A stretch of 61,098 nucleotides of DNA from Verrucomicrobiota bacterium (GTDB lineage Bacteria > Verrucomicrobiota > Verrucomicrobiia > Limisphaerales > UBA1096), in the NCBI GenBank assembly GCA_014382705.1, contig JACNJE010000110.1:1-61098 (forward strand), in the 5' to 3' direction. The notes below the pieces were generated by a model. That model ran no database searches. It was not told the origin of the DNA and saw nothing but the letters and a program-made list of their open reading frames with translations. Of this stretch, positions 34,101 through 41,531 are shown in pieces. The stretch's first letter is position 1. Each line of letters opens with the position of its first letter. The translations under genes and the position numbers were made by a program.

Positions 34101-35308
34101 AAACCGACAGCGGCCCGGACGCCACCAAGTGGGATCACTCCAGCGAAGTATTGCCGGATGAGGAGGGGCGGCTCCGCCATCGGGTCAACAGCTTGGCCGC
34201 CGGTTCCGTCCTGTACTACCGGCTGTACGCGAAAAACAAACTCGGCACCGCCTGGTCGGTGGACACCCAAAAGACATCAACCCTGGCCAAGGGCGTTGTG
34301 GTGGCCCGGGCGGATGCGTTTCGCGTCGCGCCGGGGGGCACGTTGCGCTTGGCCAAGCGCGAGGAGGGTGTGCTGGCCAACGACGCCGGTGCGTCGCTGA
34401 CAACCCACGCGCAACTCTTGGCCAGCCCGCAACATGGCCGCCTGACGTTCCGGCCCGACGGCACGTTCGACTACACCCCGGACGACGGGTTCTCCGGAGA
34501 CGATCGTTTCCTGTATCGCTTGGCCAAGGCCGATGCGTCACTGGAACGGATGGTGGTATCAGTCGGCGGCCGGTGGAGCTTTTACGACGAAGTGACCGCG
34601 CCCAACCGCAACTGGGCCAAGCCGGACTTTGACGACAGCGCCTGGCCGGTTGGGCCGGGCTTGCTCGGTTACGGCAACGGCAACGAGGCCACGGAAATCA
34701 GCTACGGCACCAACCCGGATAACAAGCGCGCCACGGCCTATTTCCGGCAGACGTTCGAGGTGGACGCGGTCGAGTTGATCGACCGGCTGACCTTCAAGTT
34801 GCTTCGTGACGATGCGGCGGCGGTTTACCTGAACGGCAAGGAAGTGTACCGCGACAGCAACCTTTCGCGCACCGCACGGCATACCACCTTCGCCAGCAGC
34901 ACGATCGTGGACGAGAATGCTTACGCCACGTTCGAGCTATCCGGCGCCCGCTTGACCAATGGGAAAAACGTGATCGCGGCGGAAGTGCACCAAGCCAGTC
35001 GCAACAGCTCAGACTTGAGTTTCGCACTGTTTGGGAAGTCACATCAATATCCCGGCGCTTGGGTAACGTTAAAAACAGAAAAAGAGCATTCAGGCGATGA
35101 TTACATAAGCTTTAACGATAATGAAACTACGTTCACGATCTTTTTTACCTCAAATAGAGGGATACGCTATGTCATTGAGTCATCTGCCGATTTAACGGAG
35201 TGGGAACAAGTCCAAGTCATTGATGGAACGGGGGATACCATAGAATACATCTCCTTAATGCGACCTGATGATAAAGCCAAATTCTTTCGTCTTCGACTGA
35301 ATCAGTGA
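31193..35308 (+). CDS. Large secreted metzincin-type metalloprotease with adhesion-like repeats
   Basis: A 1371-aa extracellular protein. A signal peptide occupies about the first 21 residues. The protease domain has TSHEMGHVFGSSHS (about residue 380), matching the metzincin zinc motif HExxHxxGxxH. Downstream are cadherin-like modules (VLANDLK and later VLANDAG...GTFDYTPDDGFSGDD) and two galactose-binding-like modules (AYLNGKRV, VYLNGKEV). The last about 90 residues (YVIESSADLTEWEQV, FFRLRLNQ) match a C-terminal domain common in verrucomicrobial secreted proteins. From about 35041 the DNA turns abruptly AT-rich. Six palindrome sites lie in the gene, four of them in the first 600 bases. Confidence 0.85.
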   Translation: MRCRLKQGVALFAVALAGAAFVSRDHWQATVAVTSQIQTPDQPPVESAKRLAKRASRPAASSQQEPPPLAKAIDRGQPLRLQLPGREPLDFSFRDFALLADGYRTTLGQTGRLDAELRVFDGRAIGDDGQVHTATLALANRSAAGGVRLADGGQVQFRSDGAGSFKALAGRQPTLACARDPRTGAYRTMSLDGLAKPDWSEAKPATLEPSPEYPMMASSGLDPVTGAPTLVLGSPANPPRYEASLKVATVIVALDKLATGLNSKNHLTEVTSQTLALMANVAAIYENQLGIRVLMQELILTPDSDDYDDIPFDDNGGTLDEFADWTQRWRPESTYGQTVAIRFGDGLSGGILGIAYQNALHTRNGVGVLRPGFGWALTSHEMGHVFGSSHSLGGIMNGQYTTEERSFFKDIEGQEFTAASQIYNRAGGRLTGPATMRNPDEMPFAVDDVAWAAPGEQIRYDVLANDLKQVYRGQENRLTLAEVGRVTPRYAGSVAIADGQAVFTPSTGFAGTVWFSYSVRGDVGRGWLHKGDVAVVVGDPEGNAHELNLAAGQARTLKLPGDGNITQLRPPEQAAMHEMISDSAVYILRADADASGSETIWYRAGGKRQTLTLNYINEPPVAEPDVLYLSPGETVSFNPLANDHAAGLRGAFKTEPVIAVGTTGEGRDGQDYFPSGFRLFSARSRASQLGSLTVHRSPVMRDGRRRNDPNGLLTFKAKSSASGIGVIEYTIEDALGQRASGTVQVIVDGASDTLLSASDDARGWVPTHGRHDDTWTAADFNDATWERGRNGAGYERSSGYQSLISSALNFRTQMYNKAESLYLRYAFDIDDPAAIGQLRLRMKYDDGFVAYLNGKRVASANAPPNPQWNSGATTTHDDSLAVRYESFDISGHGNRLRSGKNILAIHGLNSGLTSSDMLIVAELVATDTGKSRLPEVVCEPPAEQTPESVTLAGRLPGVAANTRAFFVWGQTDSGPDATKWDHSSEVLPDEEGRLRHRVNSLAAGSVLYYRLYAKNKLGTAWSVDTQKTSTLAKGVVVARADAFRVAPGGTLRLAKREEGVLANDAGASLTTHAQLLASPQHGRLTFRPDGTFDYTPDDGFSGDDRFLYRLAKADASLERMVVSVGGRWSFYDEVTAPNRNWAKPDFDDSAWPVGPGLLGYGNGNEATEISYGTNPDNKRATAYFRQTFEVDAVELIDRLTFKLLRDDAAAVYLNGKEVYRDSNLSRTARHTTFASSTIVDENAYATFELSGARLTNGKNVIAAEVHQASRNSSDLSFALFGKSHQYPGAWVTLKTEKEHSGDDYISFNDNETTFTIFFTSNRGIRYVIESSADLTEWEQVQVIDGTGDTIEYISLMRPDDKAKFFRLRLNQ

Positions 35309-35324
35309 ACGCTTGGCCAAGCGT
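35309..35324. repeat. Perfect 16-base palindrome starting right after a stop codon
   Basis: ACGCTTGGCCAAGCGT starts at the first base after the protease TGA. It can form an 8-bp stem and may stabilise or end the transcript, or may simply be one of the 67 dispersed palindromes. Confidence 0.9.
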
Positions 35325-35381
35325 AATCCATGCGGAAGGACGGCATAGGGCCGACTTTGTGAATTTTTTCACAAATTGATT

Positions 35382-35410
35382 TTGACCTTACCAAGGGATG
35401 GCGATAGCTT
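35382..35410 (+). promoter_or_regulatory. Candidate promoter of complex I operon 2
   Basis: TTGACC (35382-35387) and TAGCTT (35405-35410) lie 17 bases apart and 25 bases before the nuoB ATG, within an AT-rich stretch. The -35 is good and the -10 is weak. No strong ribosome binding site is visible before ATG 35435. Confidence 0.35.
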
Positions 35411-35434
35411 TGCGTCAGGCGTCGTAAAGCCATC

Positions 35435-35962
35435 ATGGGCAGCACCGAAATAGGCTATAATTCCAAGGTCGAGGGGGATGTTGTGCACACCACTCTGGAG
35501 GCTGCCGTGAATTGGTTTCGCAAGAATTCACTCTGGCCGATGCCGATGGGCTTGGCCTGCTGCGGGATCGAGTTGATGGCAACGGCGGCGAGCCGGTTTG
35601 ATATTTCTCGATTTGGCGCGGAGGTGATGAGGTTTTCGCCACGCCAATCCGACCTGATGATCGTGGCCGGCACGGTCACCTACAAAATGGCGCTCGCAGT
35701 GCGCCGGATTTACGACCAGATGCCGGAGCCGAAATGGGTGATCGCGATGGGAGCCTGCGCCTCGACCGGCGGCATGTACCGCAGCTACGCGGTGTTGCAG
35801 GGCGTGGACCGGATTCTGCCTGTGGATGTTTATGTGAGTGGCTGTCCGCCGCGCCCGGAGGCATTGCTGGAGGGGTTGATGACTCTTCAGAACAAACTTT
35901 CACACGAGCCTCACGTCAAGGATGCCAAGCCGGCCCGCGCCAGAAAGGCGGCAGTTGCCTGA
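35435..35962 (+). CDS. nuoB: NADH-quinone oxidoreductase subunit B (operon 2)
   Basis: Carrier of 4Fe-4S cluster N2, 175 aa. Cysteines are in [17 protein letters not shown] and VSGCPPRPE. The body resembles the operon 1 copy closely, but the N-terminus and the Lys/Ala-rich C-terminal tail differ. It is the first gene of operon 2; nothing upstream of it resembles nuoA. Confidence 0.95.
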   Translation: MGSTEIGYNSKVEGDVVHTTLEAAVNWFRKNSLWPMPMGLACCGIELMATAASRFDISRFGAEVMRFSPRQSDLMIVAGTVTYKMALAVRRIYDQMPEPKWVIAMGACASTGGMYRSYAVLQGVDRILPVDVYVSGCPPRPEALLEGLMTLQNKLSHEPHVKDAKPARARKAAVA

Positions 35963-35969
35963 GACCCGG

Positions 35970-36548
35970 ATGAGCGCGAAGCAACTGGCCCGAACACTCA
36001 AGCAGCAGTTCATGGCGGTCGTCTCCGGGCCGGTGGAGTTTCGGGGCGAACTGACGCTGGAGGTGTCGGAGGCGTCGCGGGTCGCCGAGGTTTGTGATTT
36101 TGCGAAATCAGAACTTGGTTTTGACTATCTCGTTGATCTCACCACGATTGATAACGATGCGGACGCCCCGCGCTGGACGGCGGTGTATCACCTTTACGGT
36201 TACGGACACGGTTGCCATCTGCGCCTGAAGACCGGCGTGAGCGAGGAGTTGTCGGAACTGCCGACGGTGTCCGGTGTCTGGCGCACGGCCAATTGGCATG
36301 AGCGCGAGGCGTACGACATGATGGGCATCCGGTTTGCCGGGCATCCGGATCTGCGCCGCATCCTGATGTGGGAGGGCTACCCGTATTTTCCGTTGCGAAA
36401 GGATTTCCCTCTGGCCGGCAAGCCAAGCGAGATGCCGGACGTGGCGTTCTCCGATCCGGCGCCGCTCGAGGGCGGGCCGTTTGTCACCGTGGCCGGTGGC
36501 GGGGACTCGACTGTGCGCGAACCGCGCATGCGCAACCCGGAAGGCTGA
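35970..36548 (+). CDS. nuoC: NADH-quinone oxidoreductase subunit C (operon 2)
   Basis: The 30-kDa-type peripheral arm subunit, 192 aa. The signature HEREAYDMMGIRFAGHPDLR and FPLRKDFPL are present. I take ATG 35970 (MSAKQLART), seven bases after the nuoB stop, rather than ATG 35922, which would overlap nuoB by 41 bases. A tail after the core (AGGGDSTVREPRMRNPEG) is Gly/Arg-rich. Confidence 0.92.
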   Translation: MSAKQLARTLKQQFMAVVSGPVEFRGELTLEVSEASRVAEVCDFAKSELGFDYLVDLTTIDNDADAPRWTAVYHLYGYGHGCHLRLKTGVSEELSELPTVSGVWRTANWHEREAYDMMGIRFAGHPDLRRILMWEGYPYFPLRKDFPLAGKPSEMPDVAFSDPAPLEGGPFVTVAGGGDSTVREPRMRNPEG

Positions 36549-36551
36549 TCG

Positions 36552-37802
36552 ATGGAGGCAACCCGGGAAATCGAGGTCGGGGATTCGGCGGCACGCTCGG
36601 CGCAGGCTCTGGACGAGTTGCAGGATGTGCGGGGCGAAACGATGACCCTGAACATGGGGCCGTCGCATCCCGCGACGCACGGGGTGCTGCGGTTGGTTCT
36701 GGAACTCGACGGCGAGATCATCACGAAGGCCGACCCGGAGATCGGCTACCTGCATCGTGGCGATGAGAAGATCGCCGAGAACATGACGTACACCCAGTTC
36801 ATTCCGTATACGGACCGGCTGGATTACCTCGCGCCGCTGGCCAACAATGTCGCCTACGCGTTGGCGGTGGAGAAGCTGCTCGGCATTCACGACAGGTTGC
36901 CGGAGCGCTGCCAGTACATCCGCGTGATCTGCTGCGAATTGGCCCGCATCTCGGCGCATCTGCTCGGCATCGGGGCGTTTGCCATGGATGTCGGCGCGAT
37001 GACGGTGTTCCTGCACACGTTCACCGAGCGCGAGAAAATCTACAACCTGATCGAGGCGCTGACCGGCGCGCGCTTCACGACGACGTACACGCGCATTGGC
37101 GGGTTGGCGCGGGATCTTCCGGAGGGCTGGACGGAGGAATTGGCCAAGTTCACCAAGGAAGTCAGCGTGGCCATTGGCGAGACGGACAAGTTGCTGACGC
37201 GGAACAAGATTTTCGTCGATCGGACGAAGGACGTCGGCGTGATCAGCCGGGAAGACGCGATCGATTTTGGCCTGACCGGCCCGAATCTGCGCGGGAGCAA
37301 CGTCGAGCATGACCTTCGCAAGGCGCACCCGTATCTCGTGTACGACCAGCTCGACTTTGACGTGCCGTACGGCGAGACGGGCGACTGTTACGACCGCTAT
37401 CTCGTGCGGATGGAGGAGATGCGCCAGAGCGTCCGCCTGCTCGATCAATGCTTGGCCAAGCTGCCGGGCGGCCCGGTCAACGTGGACGATGGAAAGATCG
37501 TTTTGCCGGACAAACAGAAGGTGCTCTCGAGCATGGAGGAGTTGATCCACCAGTTCATGCTGGTGACGCAGGGGCAGGACGCGCCAGCCGGCGAGGTTTA
37601 CTTCGGCGCCGAGAACCCGAAGGGGGAGCTTGGCTTTTACATCATGAGCAAGGGCGGCGGTGTGCCGTACCGGCTGAAGATCCGCGCGCCGTCGTTCGTT
37701 AACTTGGGCATCCTGCCTGACCTGCTGCCGGGGCACATGATCAGTGACGTGGTGGCGATTCTGGGGTCGCTCGACTTCGTGATGGGGGAATGCGATCGAT
37801 GA
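36552..37802 (+). CDS. nuoD: NADH-quinone oxidoreductase subunit D (operon 2)
   Basis: Quinone-site subunit of complex I, 416 aa, three bases after nuoC. Signatures are NMGPSHPATHGVLR, GYLHRGDEKIAE and the C-terminal LGSLDFVMGECDR. Cys or His replacements seen in hydrogenase relatives are absent. Its stop overlaps the nuoE start (ATGA). Palindromes at 37140 and 37452 encode LAK. Confidence 0.95.
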   Translation: MEATREIEVGDSAARSAQALDELQDVRGETMTLNMGPSHPATHGVLRLVLELDGEIITKADPEIGYLHRGDEKIAENMTYTQFIPYTDRLDYLAPLANNVAYALAVEKLLGIHDRLPERCQYIRVICCELARISAHLLGIGAFAMDVGAMTVFLHTFTEREKIYNLIEALTGARFTTTYTRIGGLARDLPEGWTEELAKFTKEVSVAIGETDKLLTRNKIFVDRTKDVGVISREDAIDFGLTGPNLRGSNVEHDLRKAHPYLVYDQLDFDVPYGETGDCYDRYLVRMEEMRQSVRLLDQCLAKLPGGPVNVDDGKIVLPDKQKVLSSMEELIHQFMLVTQGQDAPAGEVYFGAENPKGELGFYIMSKGGGVPYRLKIRAPSFVNLGILPDLLPGHMISDVVAILGSLDFVMGECDR

Positions 37803-38287
37803 GTTTTGTGGTTCCCAAAAAACTGGAGAGGGAAATCAACCGGCTGGTGAAGAACTACCCGGAAAAGCGCAGTGCGTCGCTGATGGTGCTGCACGCGTTG
37901 CAGGATGAGTTCGGTTTCATCTCCGTCGAGGCGGAAAAATGGACGGCGGCCAAGCTCGGCTTGAAGCCGATCAACATCCACGAGCTGGTGACGTTTTACC
38001 CGATGCTGCGCGAGCACGACCCCGGGAAAACCGTGGTGCGGGTTTGCCGCACGTTGAGCTGCGCCCTGGCCGGGAGCGCGGAGTTGCACGGGCATCTCTG
38101 CAGACGGCTTGGGCTGGATGCCGATGCGCCGGGGCTGCAGCGGACGAAGGACGGCCGGTTTGGCGTCGAGTACGCCGAGTGCCTTGCCAGTTGCGGCACC
38201 GGACCGGTGATGATGTGCAACGATGATTTTTACGAGAGCGTCTCGAACGACGGTGCGGATGAAATCCTGGAGAAATACGACGAATGA
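37799..38287 (+). CDS. nuoE: NADH-quinone oxidoreductase subunit E
   Basis: The 24-kDa subunit with one 2Fe-2S cluster (N1a), part of the NADH dehydrogenase module. Ligands follow the family pattern C-x4-C (CRTLSC) and C-x3-C (CLASC). At 162 aa the length is normal. ATG 37799 overlaps the nuoD stop and has GGGGGA upstream; an in-frame start nine bases earlier is possible. The gene is followed by an antisense tRNA gene rather than directly by nuoF. Confidence 0.93.
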   Translation: MSFVVPKKLEREINRLVKNYPEKRSASLMVLHALQDEFGFISVEAEKWTAAKLGLKPINIHELVTFYPMLREHDPGKTVVRVCRTLSCALAGSAELHGHLCRRLGLDADAPGLQRTKDGRFGVEYAECLASCGTGPVMMCNDDFYESVSNDGADEILEKYDE

Positions 38288-38290
38288 AGT

Positions 38291-38364
38291 TGGTTGCCGA
38301 ACTAGGATTCGAACCTAGACAAAGTGAGTCAGAGTCACTCGTGCTACCGTTACACTATTCGGCA
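38291..38364 (-). tRNA. tRNA-Gln (CTG)
   Basis: Read on the minus strand, the 7-bp acceptor stem TGCCGAA/TTCGGCA is perfect. The D arm is GTGT/GCAC with AACGGTA in the loop, the anticodon stem is AGTGA/TCACT with loop CTCTGAC (anticodon CTG), and the T stem is CTAGG/CCTAG with loop TTCGAAT. Discriminator A and an encoded CCA (38291-38293) follow. U1-A72 fits a glutamine tRNA. It lies wholly in the 137-base gap between nuoE and nuoF and is antisense to both. Confidence 0.95.
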
Positions 38365-38424
38365 ACGCCGTGCGGGCAATACATAATTAAACCGGGCCAG
38401 ATGAGTCAAGGCCCGAATCGCTGA

Positions 38425-39828
38425 ATGCCGAAAGAAACTAAACTGGTTTTGAAGCACGTCGATGAGGCGGGTTACACGAATGACATAAAGTGTTACCTGA
38501 AACACGGCGGTTACAGGACGTTGAAAAAGGTCTTCCGGCTCAAGCCGAGGAAGGCCGGGGGTGTCGTCGTGACGCCGCAGGAAACCGTTCGCAAGGAGGT
38601 GCTTGCGTCCGGTTTGCGCGGGCGGGGCGGTGCCGGGTTTTCCTGCGGCGTGAAGTGGAACTTTGTCAACCGCAAGTCCGGCAAGCCGGTGTATTTGATC
38701 TGCAACGCTGACGAATCCGAGCCGGGCACGTTCAAGGATCGGCAGATCCTTCACAAGGATCCGCACCAGCTCATTGAGGGCATGATCCTGTCGTGTTACG
38801 CCAACGAGGTGAAGCTGGCGTATATTTACATTCGCGGTGAATTTCCCGAGGGCGCGAGAATCCTCAATCGCGCCATCGACGAGGCCAAAGCCAACGGCTT
38901 CCTCGGCAAAGGCATCTGCGGCACGAAATACGACCTCGAGATCCACGTGCACCGCGGCGCGGGCGCGTATATTTGCGGCGAGGAAACCGGCCTCATCGAG
39001 TCGCTTGAGGGCAAGCGGCCGTACCCGCGCATCAAGCCGCCGTACTTCCCTGCGGCGCTTGGCCTCTACATGTGCCCGACCATCGTCAATAACGTCGAGA
39101 CGCTCTGCAACGTGCGGCATGTCATGGAGATGGGCGGCGACGCCTACGCCTCGCTGGGCACGGCGGGCAACACTGGCACGCGCATTGTCAGCCTGAGCGG
39201 GAACGTCCAGCGGCCCGGCTATTACGAGATCGAGGTCGGGAAGGCCACCCTCGGTGAATTGATCTTTCACAAAAACTTTGGCCAAGGGCTGCGCGACGGC
39301 CGAAAGCTTCGGGCTATCATCCCCGGCGGTTCGTCGTCAAAGGTGTTTCGCGCCGGCGAGAAGTTCACCATCCAAAGCAAAGACAAGTGGGGCGAGGTCA
39401 CCGAGCAGAAACTCGACCTGCTCGACATCCCGTACGACTTCGACACGCTGATGAAATGCGGCTCGATGTCCGGCTCGAGCGCCATCATCGTGCTGGACGA
39501 CTCGGTGGACATGGTCGAGGCGCTGGGCAATTTGTCCGACTTTTACGCGCACGAAAGCTGCGGTCAATGCACCCCCTGCCGCGAAGGTTCGCTCTGGATG
39601 GCCAAGGCGCTCAAGCGGATGCGCACCGGCGAGGCGCGGAAGGGCGACGCCGATTATTTGCGGCACATCGCGCAGAACATCCAGGGCCGGACCATCTGTG
39701 CCTTTGGCGAGGCGTGCGCCTGGCCGGTGATGAGTTTCGTGGACAAGTTCCGCGATGATTTTGAGCAGCGCGGCGCGGAGGACGAGGCCCGCTTGGCCAA
39801 GCGCGACGGGGAGGCCGCAACGAAATAG
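38425..39828 (+). CDS. nuoF: NADH-quinone oxidoreductase subunit F
   Basis: The 51-kDa NADH-binding flavoprotein of complex I, 467 aa. The FMN/NADH-binding glycine-rich motif GLRGRGGAGF is near residue 70, NADESEPGTFKDR near residue 95 and ICGEETGLIESLEG near residue 190. The cluster N3 motif ESCGQCTPCREG lies near residue 380, with the fourth cysteine in TICAFG. It sits 61 bases after the tRNA and two bases before nuoG. A palindrome at 39793 encodes LAKR near the C-terminus. Confidence 0.95.
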   Translation: MPKETKLVLKHVDEAGYTNDIKCYLKHGGYRTLKKVFRLKPRKAGGVVVTPQETVRKEVLASGLRGRGGAGFSCGVKWNFVNRKSGKPVYLICNADESEPGTFKDRQILHKDPHQLIEGMILSCYANEVKLAYIYIRGEFPEGARILNRAIDEAKANGFLGKGICGTKYDLEIHVHRGAGAYICGEETGLIESLEGKRPYPRIKPPYFPAALGLYMCPTIVNNVETLCNVRHVMEMGGDAYASLGTAGNTGTRIVSLSGNVQRPGYYEIEVGKATLGELIFHKNFGQGLRDGRKLRAIIPGGSSSKVFRAGEKFTIQSKDKWGEVTEQKLDLLDIPYDFDTLMKCGSMSGSSAIIVLDDSVDMVEALGNLSDFYAHESCGQCTPCREGSLWMAKALKRMRTGEARKGDADYLRHIAQNIQGRTICAFGEACAWPVMSFVDKFRDDFEQRGAEDEARLAKRDGEAATK

Positions 39829-39830
39829 CG

Positions 39831-41531
39831 ATGGCAGTCAAGCGGACAGACCCGGCAGTCGACACCGTCACGGTGAAAGTGGACGGCTGCGCCGTTGAGG
39901 TGCCGCGCACCACGCCGAACTGGCAGGGCCACCCGGAGCCGACCACGGTGCTGCAGGCCTGCAAACACGCCGGCATCGAGATCCCGCACTACTGTTACCA
40001 CCCCAAGCTGCCGGTGGCCGGCAACTGCCGGATGTGCCTCGTCCACGTCGCCATGCCGGGGCGGCCAGGCCCGGACGGTAAACCACCGACGAACGAGGAC
40101 GGTTCTCCCAAAGTGTTCCCGATGCAGCTCCCGTACGAGCCGGGCACGCCGCGCGGTGTCATCGGCTGCGCGACCGGCATCATTCCCGGAATGGAGATTT
40201 ACGCCAGCAGCCCGGAAACCCGGGAGATGCGGGAGGCGGTGCTTGAGTCGCTGCTCATCAACCATCCGCTCGACTGTCCAATCTGCGATCAGGCTGGCGA
40301 ATGCAAGCTGCAGGAATACTCGGTCGAACACGGCCAAGCCGAGAGCCAGTTTGCCGAGGTGAAGGTGCACAAGCCGAAGGCGGTGAACCTTGGCCCGCGC
40401 ATCACGCTCGACGCCGAGCGATGCGTGTTGTGCACCCGCTGCATCCGCTTTACCGCTGATGTGGCCGGCGACGACGCGCTGGGCATCGTGAACCGCGGCA
40501 GCTATAACGCGATATCGACCTATCCCGGCCAGCCGTTCGACAACAATTACACGCTCAACACGGTGGATCTCTGTCCGGTTGGCGCGTTGACGTCCGACGA
40601 TTTTCGTTTCCAGATGCGCGTTTGGTTTCTCAAGGAAACCAAAAGCCTCTGCACCGGCTGCGGCACCGGTTGCAACACCGTCATCGGTTCGCGCGAAAAC
40701 AAAATGTTCCGCTACGAGCCGCGGCAAAACGACGCGGTCAACAGCGATTGGATGTGCGATGCCGGCCGGCTCGATTACAAATGGATCGGCCGCGACGATC
40801 GCTTGGCCAAGTTGCGCGGGCCAAAGGGTGACACCACTTGGCCAAGCGCGCTTGAGGAGATTTCCGATCACTTGGCCAAGGCCGGGGAAGGCTCGGTGGC
40901 GATCGTCGCCTCGGCGCGCCAAACCAACGAGGAGCTTTTCCTGCTGAGCAAATTGGCCAAGCGCTTCAAGGCGTTGACGGACTCGGTGCGGCGCAACGGC
41001 GAGGCGGATCATCTGCTCGTCGCCGCCGACCGCAACCCGAACACCACCGGCGCGCGGTTGACCGGCATCACGACCAAGCGCGTCGGCTTGAAGCTGGGCG
41101 CCATCGCCAGGGGCATCGCGTCCGGCAAGGTCACGACGCTGATCGTGTGCGGCGAGGACGTCACGCAGCACGGCATCGATGCCAAGCTGCTCGGTAAACT
41201 TAAAACATTGATTGTCAGTGACATCCTGCCAAGCGCCACGACGAAAATGGCCGATTATCTGCTGCCGGGCTGCGCGCATGCCGAGAAACGCGGGACGTTC
41301 ACCAACGTGAAAGGGCGTGTGCAGAAATTGAACAAAGCCCTCGAGCCGCCGGGCGACGCACTGCCGGAGTGGGAGGTGTTGCACGAGCTCGTCCACACCG
41401 TCACTGGCCTCGACGGCTTCAACAGCATCGAAGGATTGTTTAATCAAATGGCAGACGAGGTGAAGGCGTTCAAGGCCGCCGGCCTGACCTGGGCCGGCTT
41501 GGGCGATACGGGCGCGGACGTGAAACTGTGA
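39831..41531 (+). CDS. nuoG: NADH-quinone oxidoreductase subunit G, short form
   Basis: Iron-sulfur subunit of the NADH module. The 2Fe-2S motif (CYHPKLPVAGNCRMC), the CPICDQAGEC and CVLCTRC 4Fe-4S motifs and the extra CTGCGTGC cluster are all present in the first 280 residues. The C-terminal molybdopterin-oxidoreductase-like half is reduced, giving 566 aa against about 900 in E. coli. Four palindrome sites lie within 158 bases (40803, 40838, 40872, 40953), at the junction between the cluster domain and the reduced half. The stop overlaps nuoH by four bases. Confidence 0.93.
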   Translation: MAVKRTDPAVDTVTVKVDGCAVEVPRTTPNWQGHPEPTTVLQACKHAGIEIPHYCYHPKLPVAGNCRMCLVHVAMPGRPGPDGKPPTNEDGSPKVFPMQLPYEPGTPRGVIGCATGIIPGMEIYASSPETREMREAVLESLLINHPLDCPICDQAGECKLQEYSVEHGQAESQFAEVKVHKPKAVNLGPRITLDAERCVLCTRCIRFTADVAGDDALGIVNRGSYNAISTYPGQPFDNNYTLNTVDLCPVGALTSDDFRFQMRVWFLKETKSLCTGCGTGCNTVIGSRENKMFRYEPRQNDAVNSDWMCDAGRLDYKWIGRDDRLAKLRGPKGDTTWPSALEEISDHLAKAGEGSVAIVASARQTNEELFLLSKLAKRFKALTDSVRRNGEADHLLVAADRNPNTTGARLTGITTKRVGLKLGAIARGIASGKVTTLIVCGEDVTQHGIDAKLLGKLKTLIVSDILPSATTKMADYLLPGCAHAEKRGTFTNVKGRVQKLNKALEPPGDALPEWEVLHELVHTVTGLDGFNSIEGLFNQMADEVKAFKAAGLTWAGLGDTGADVKL

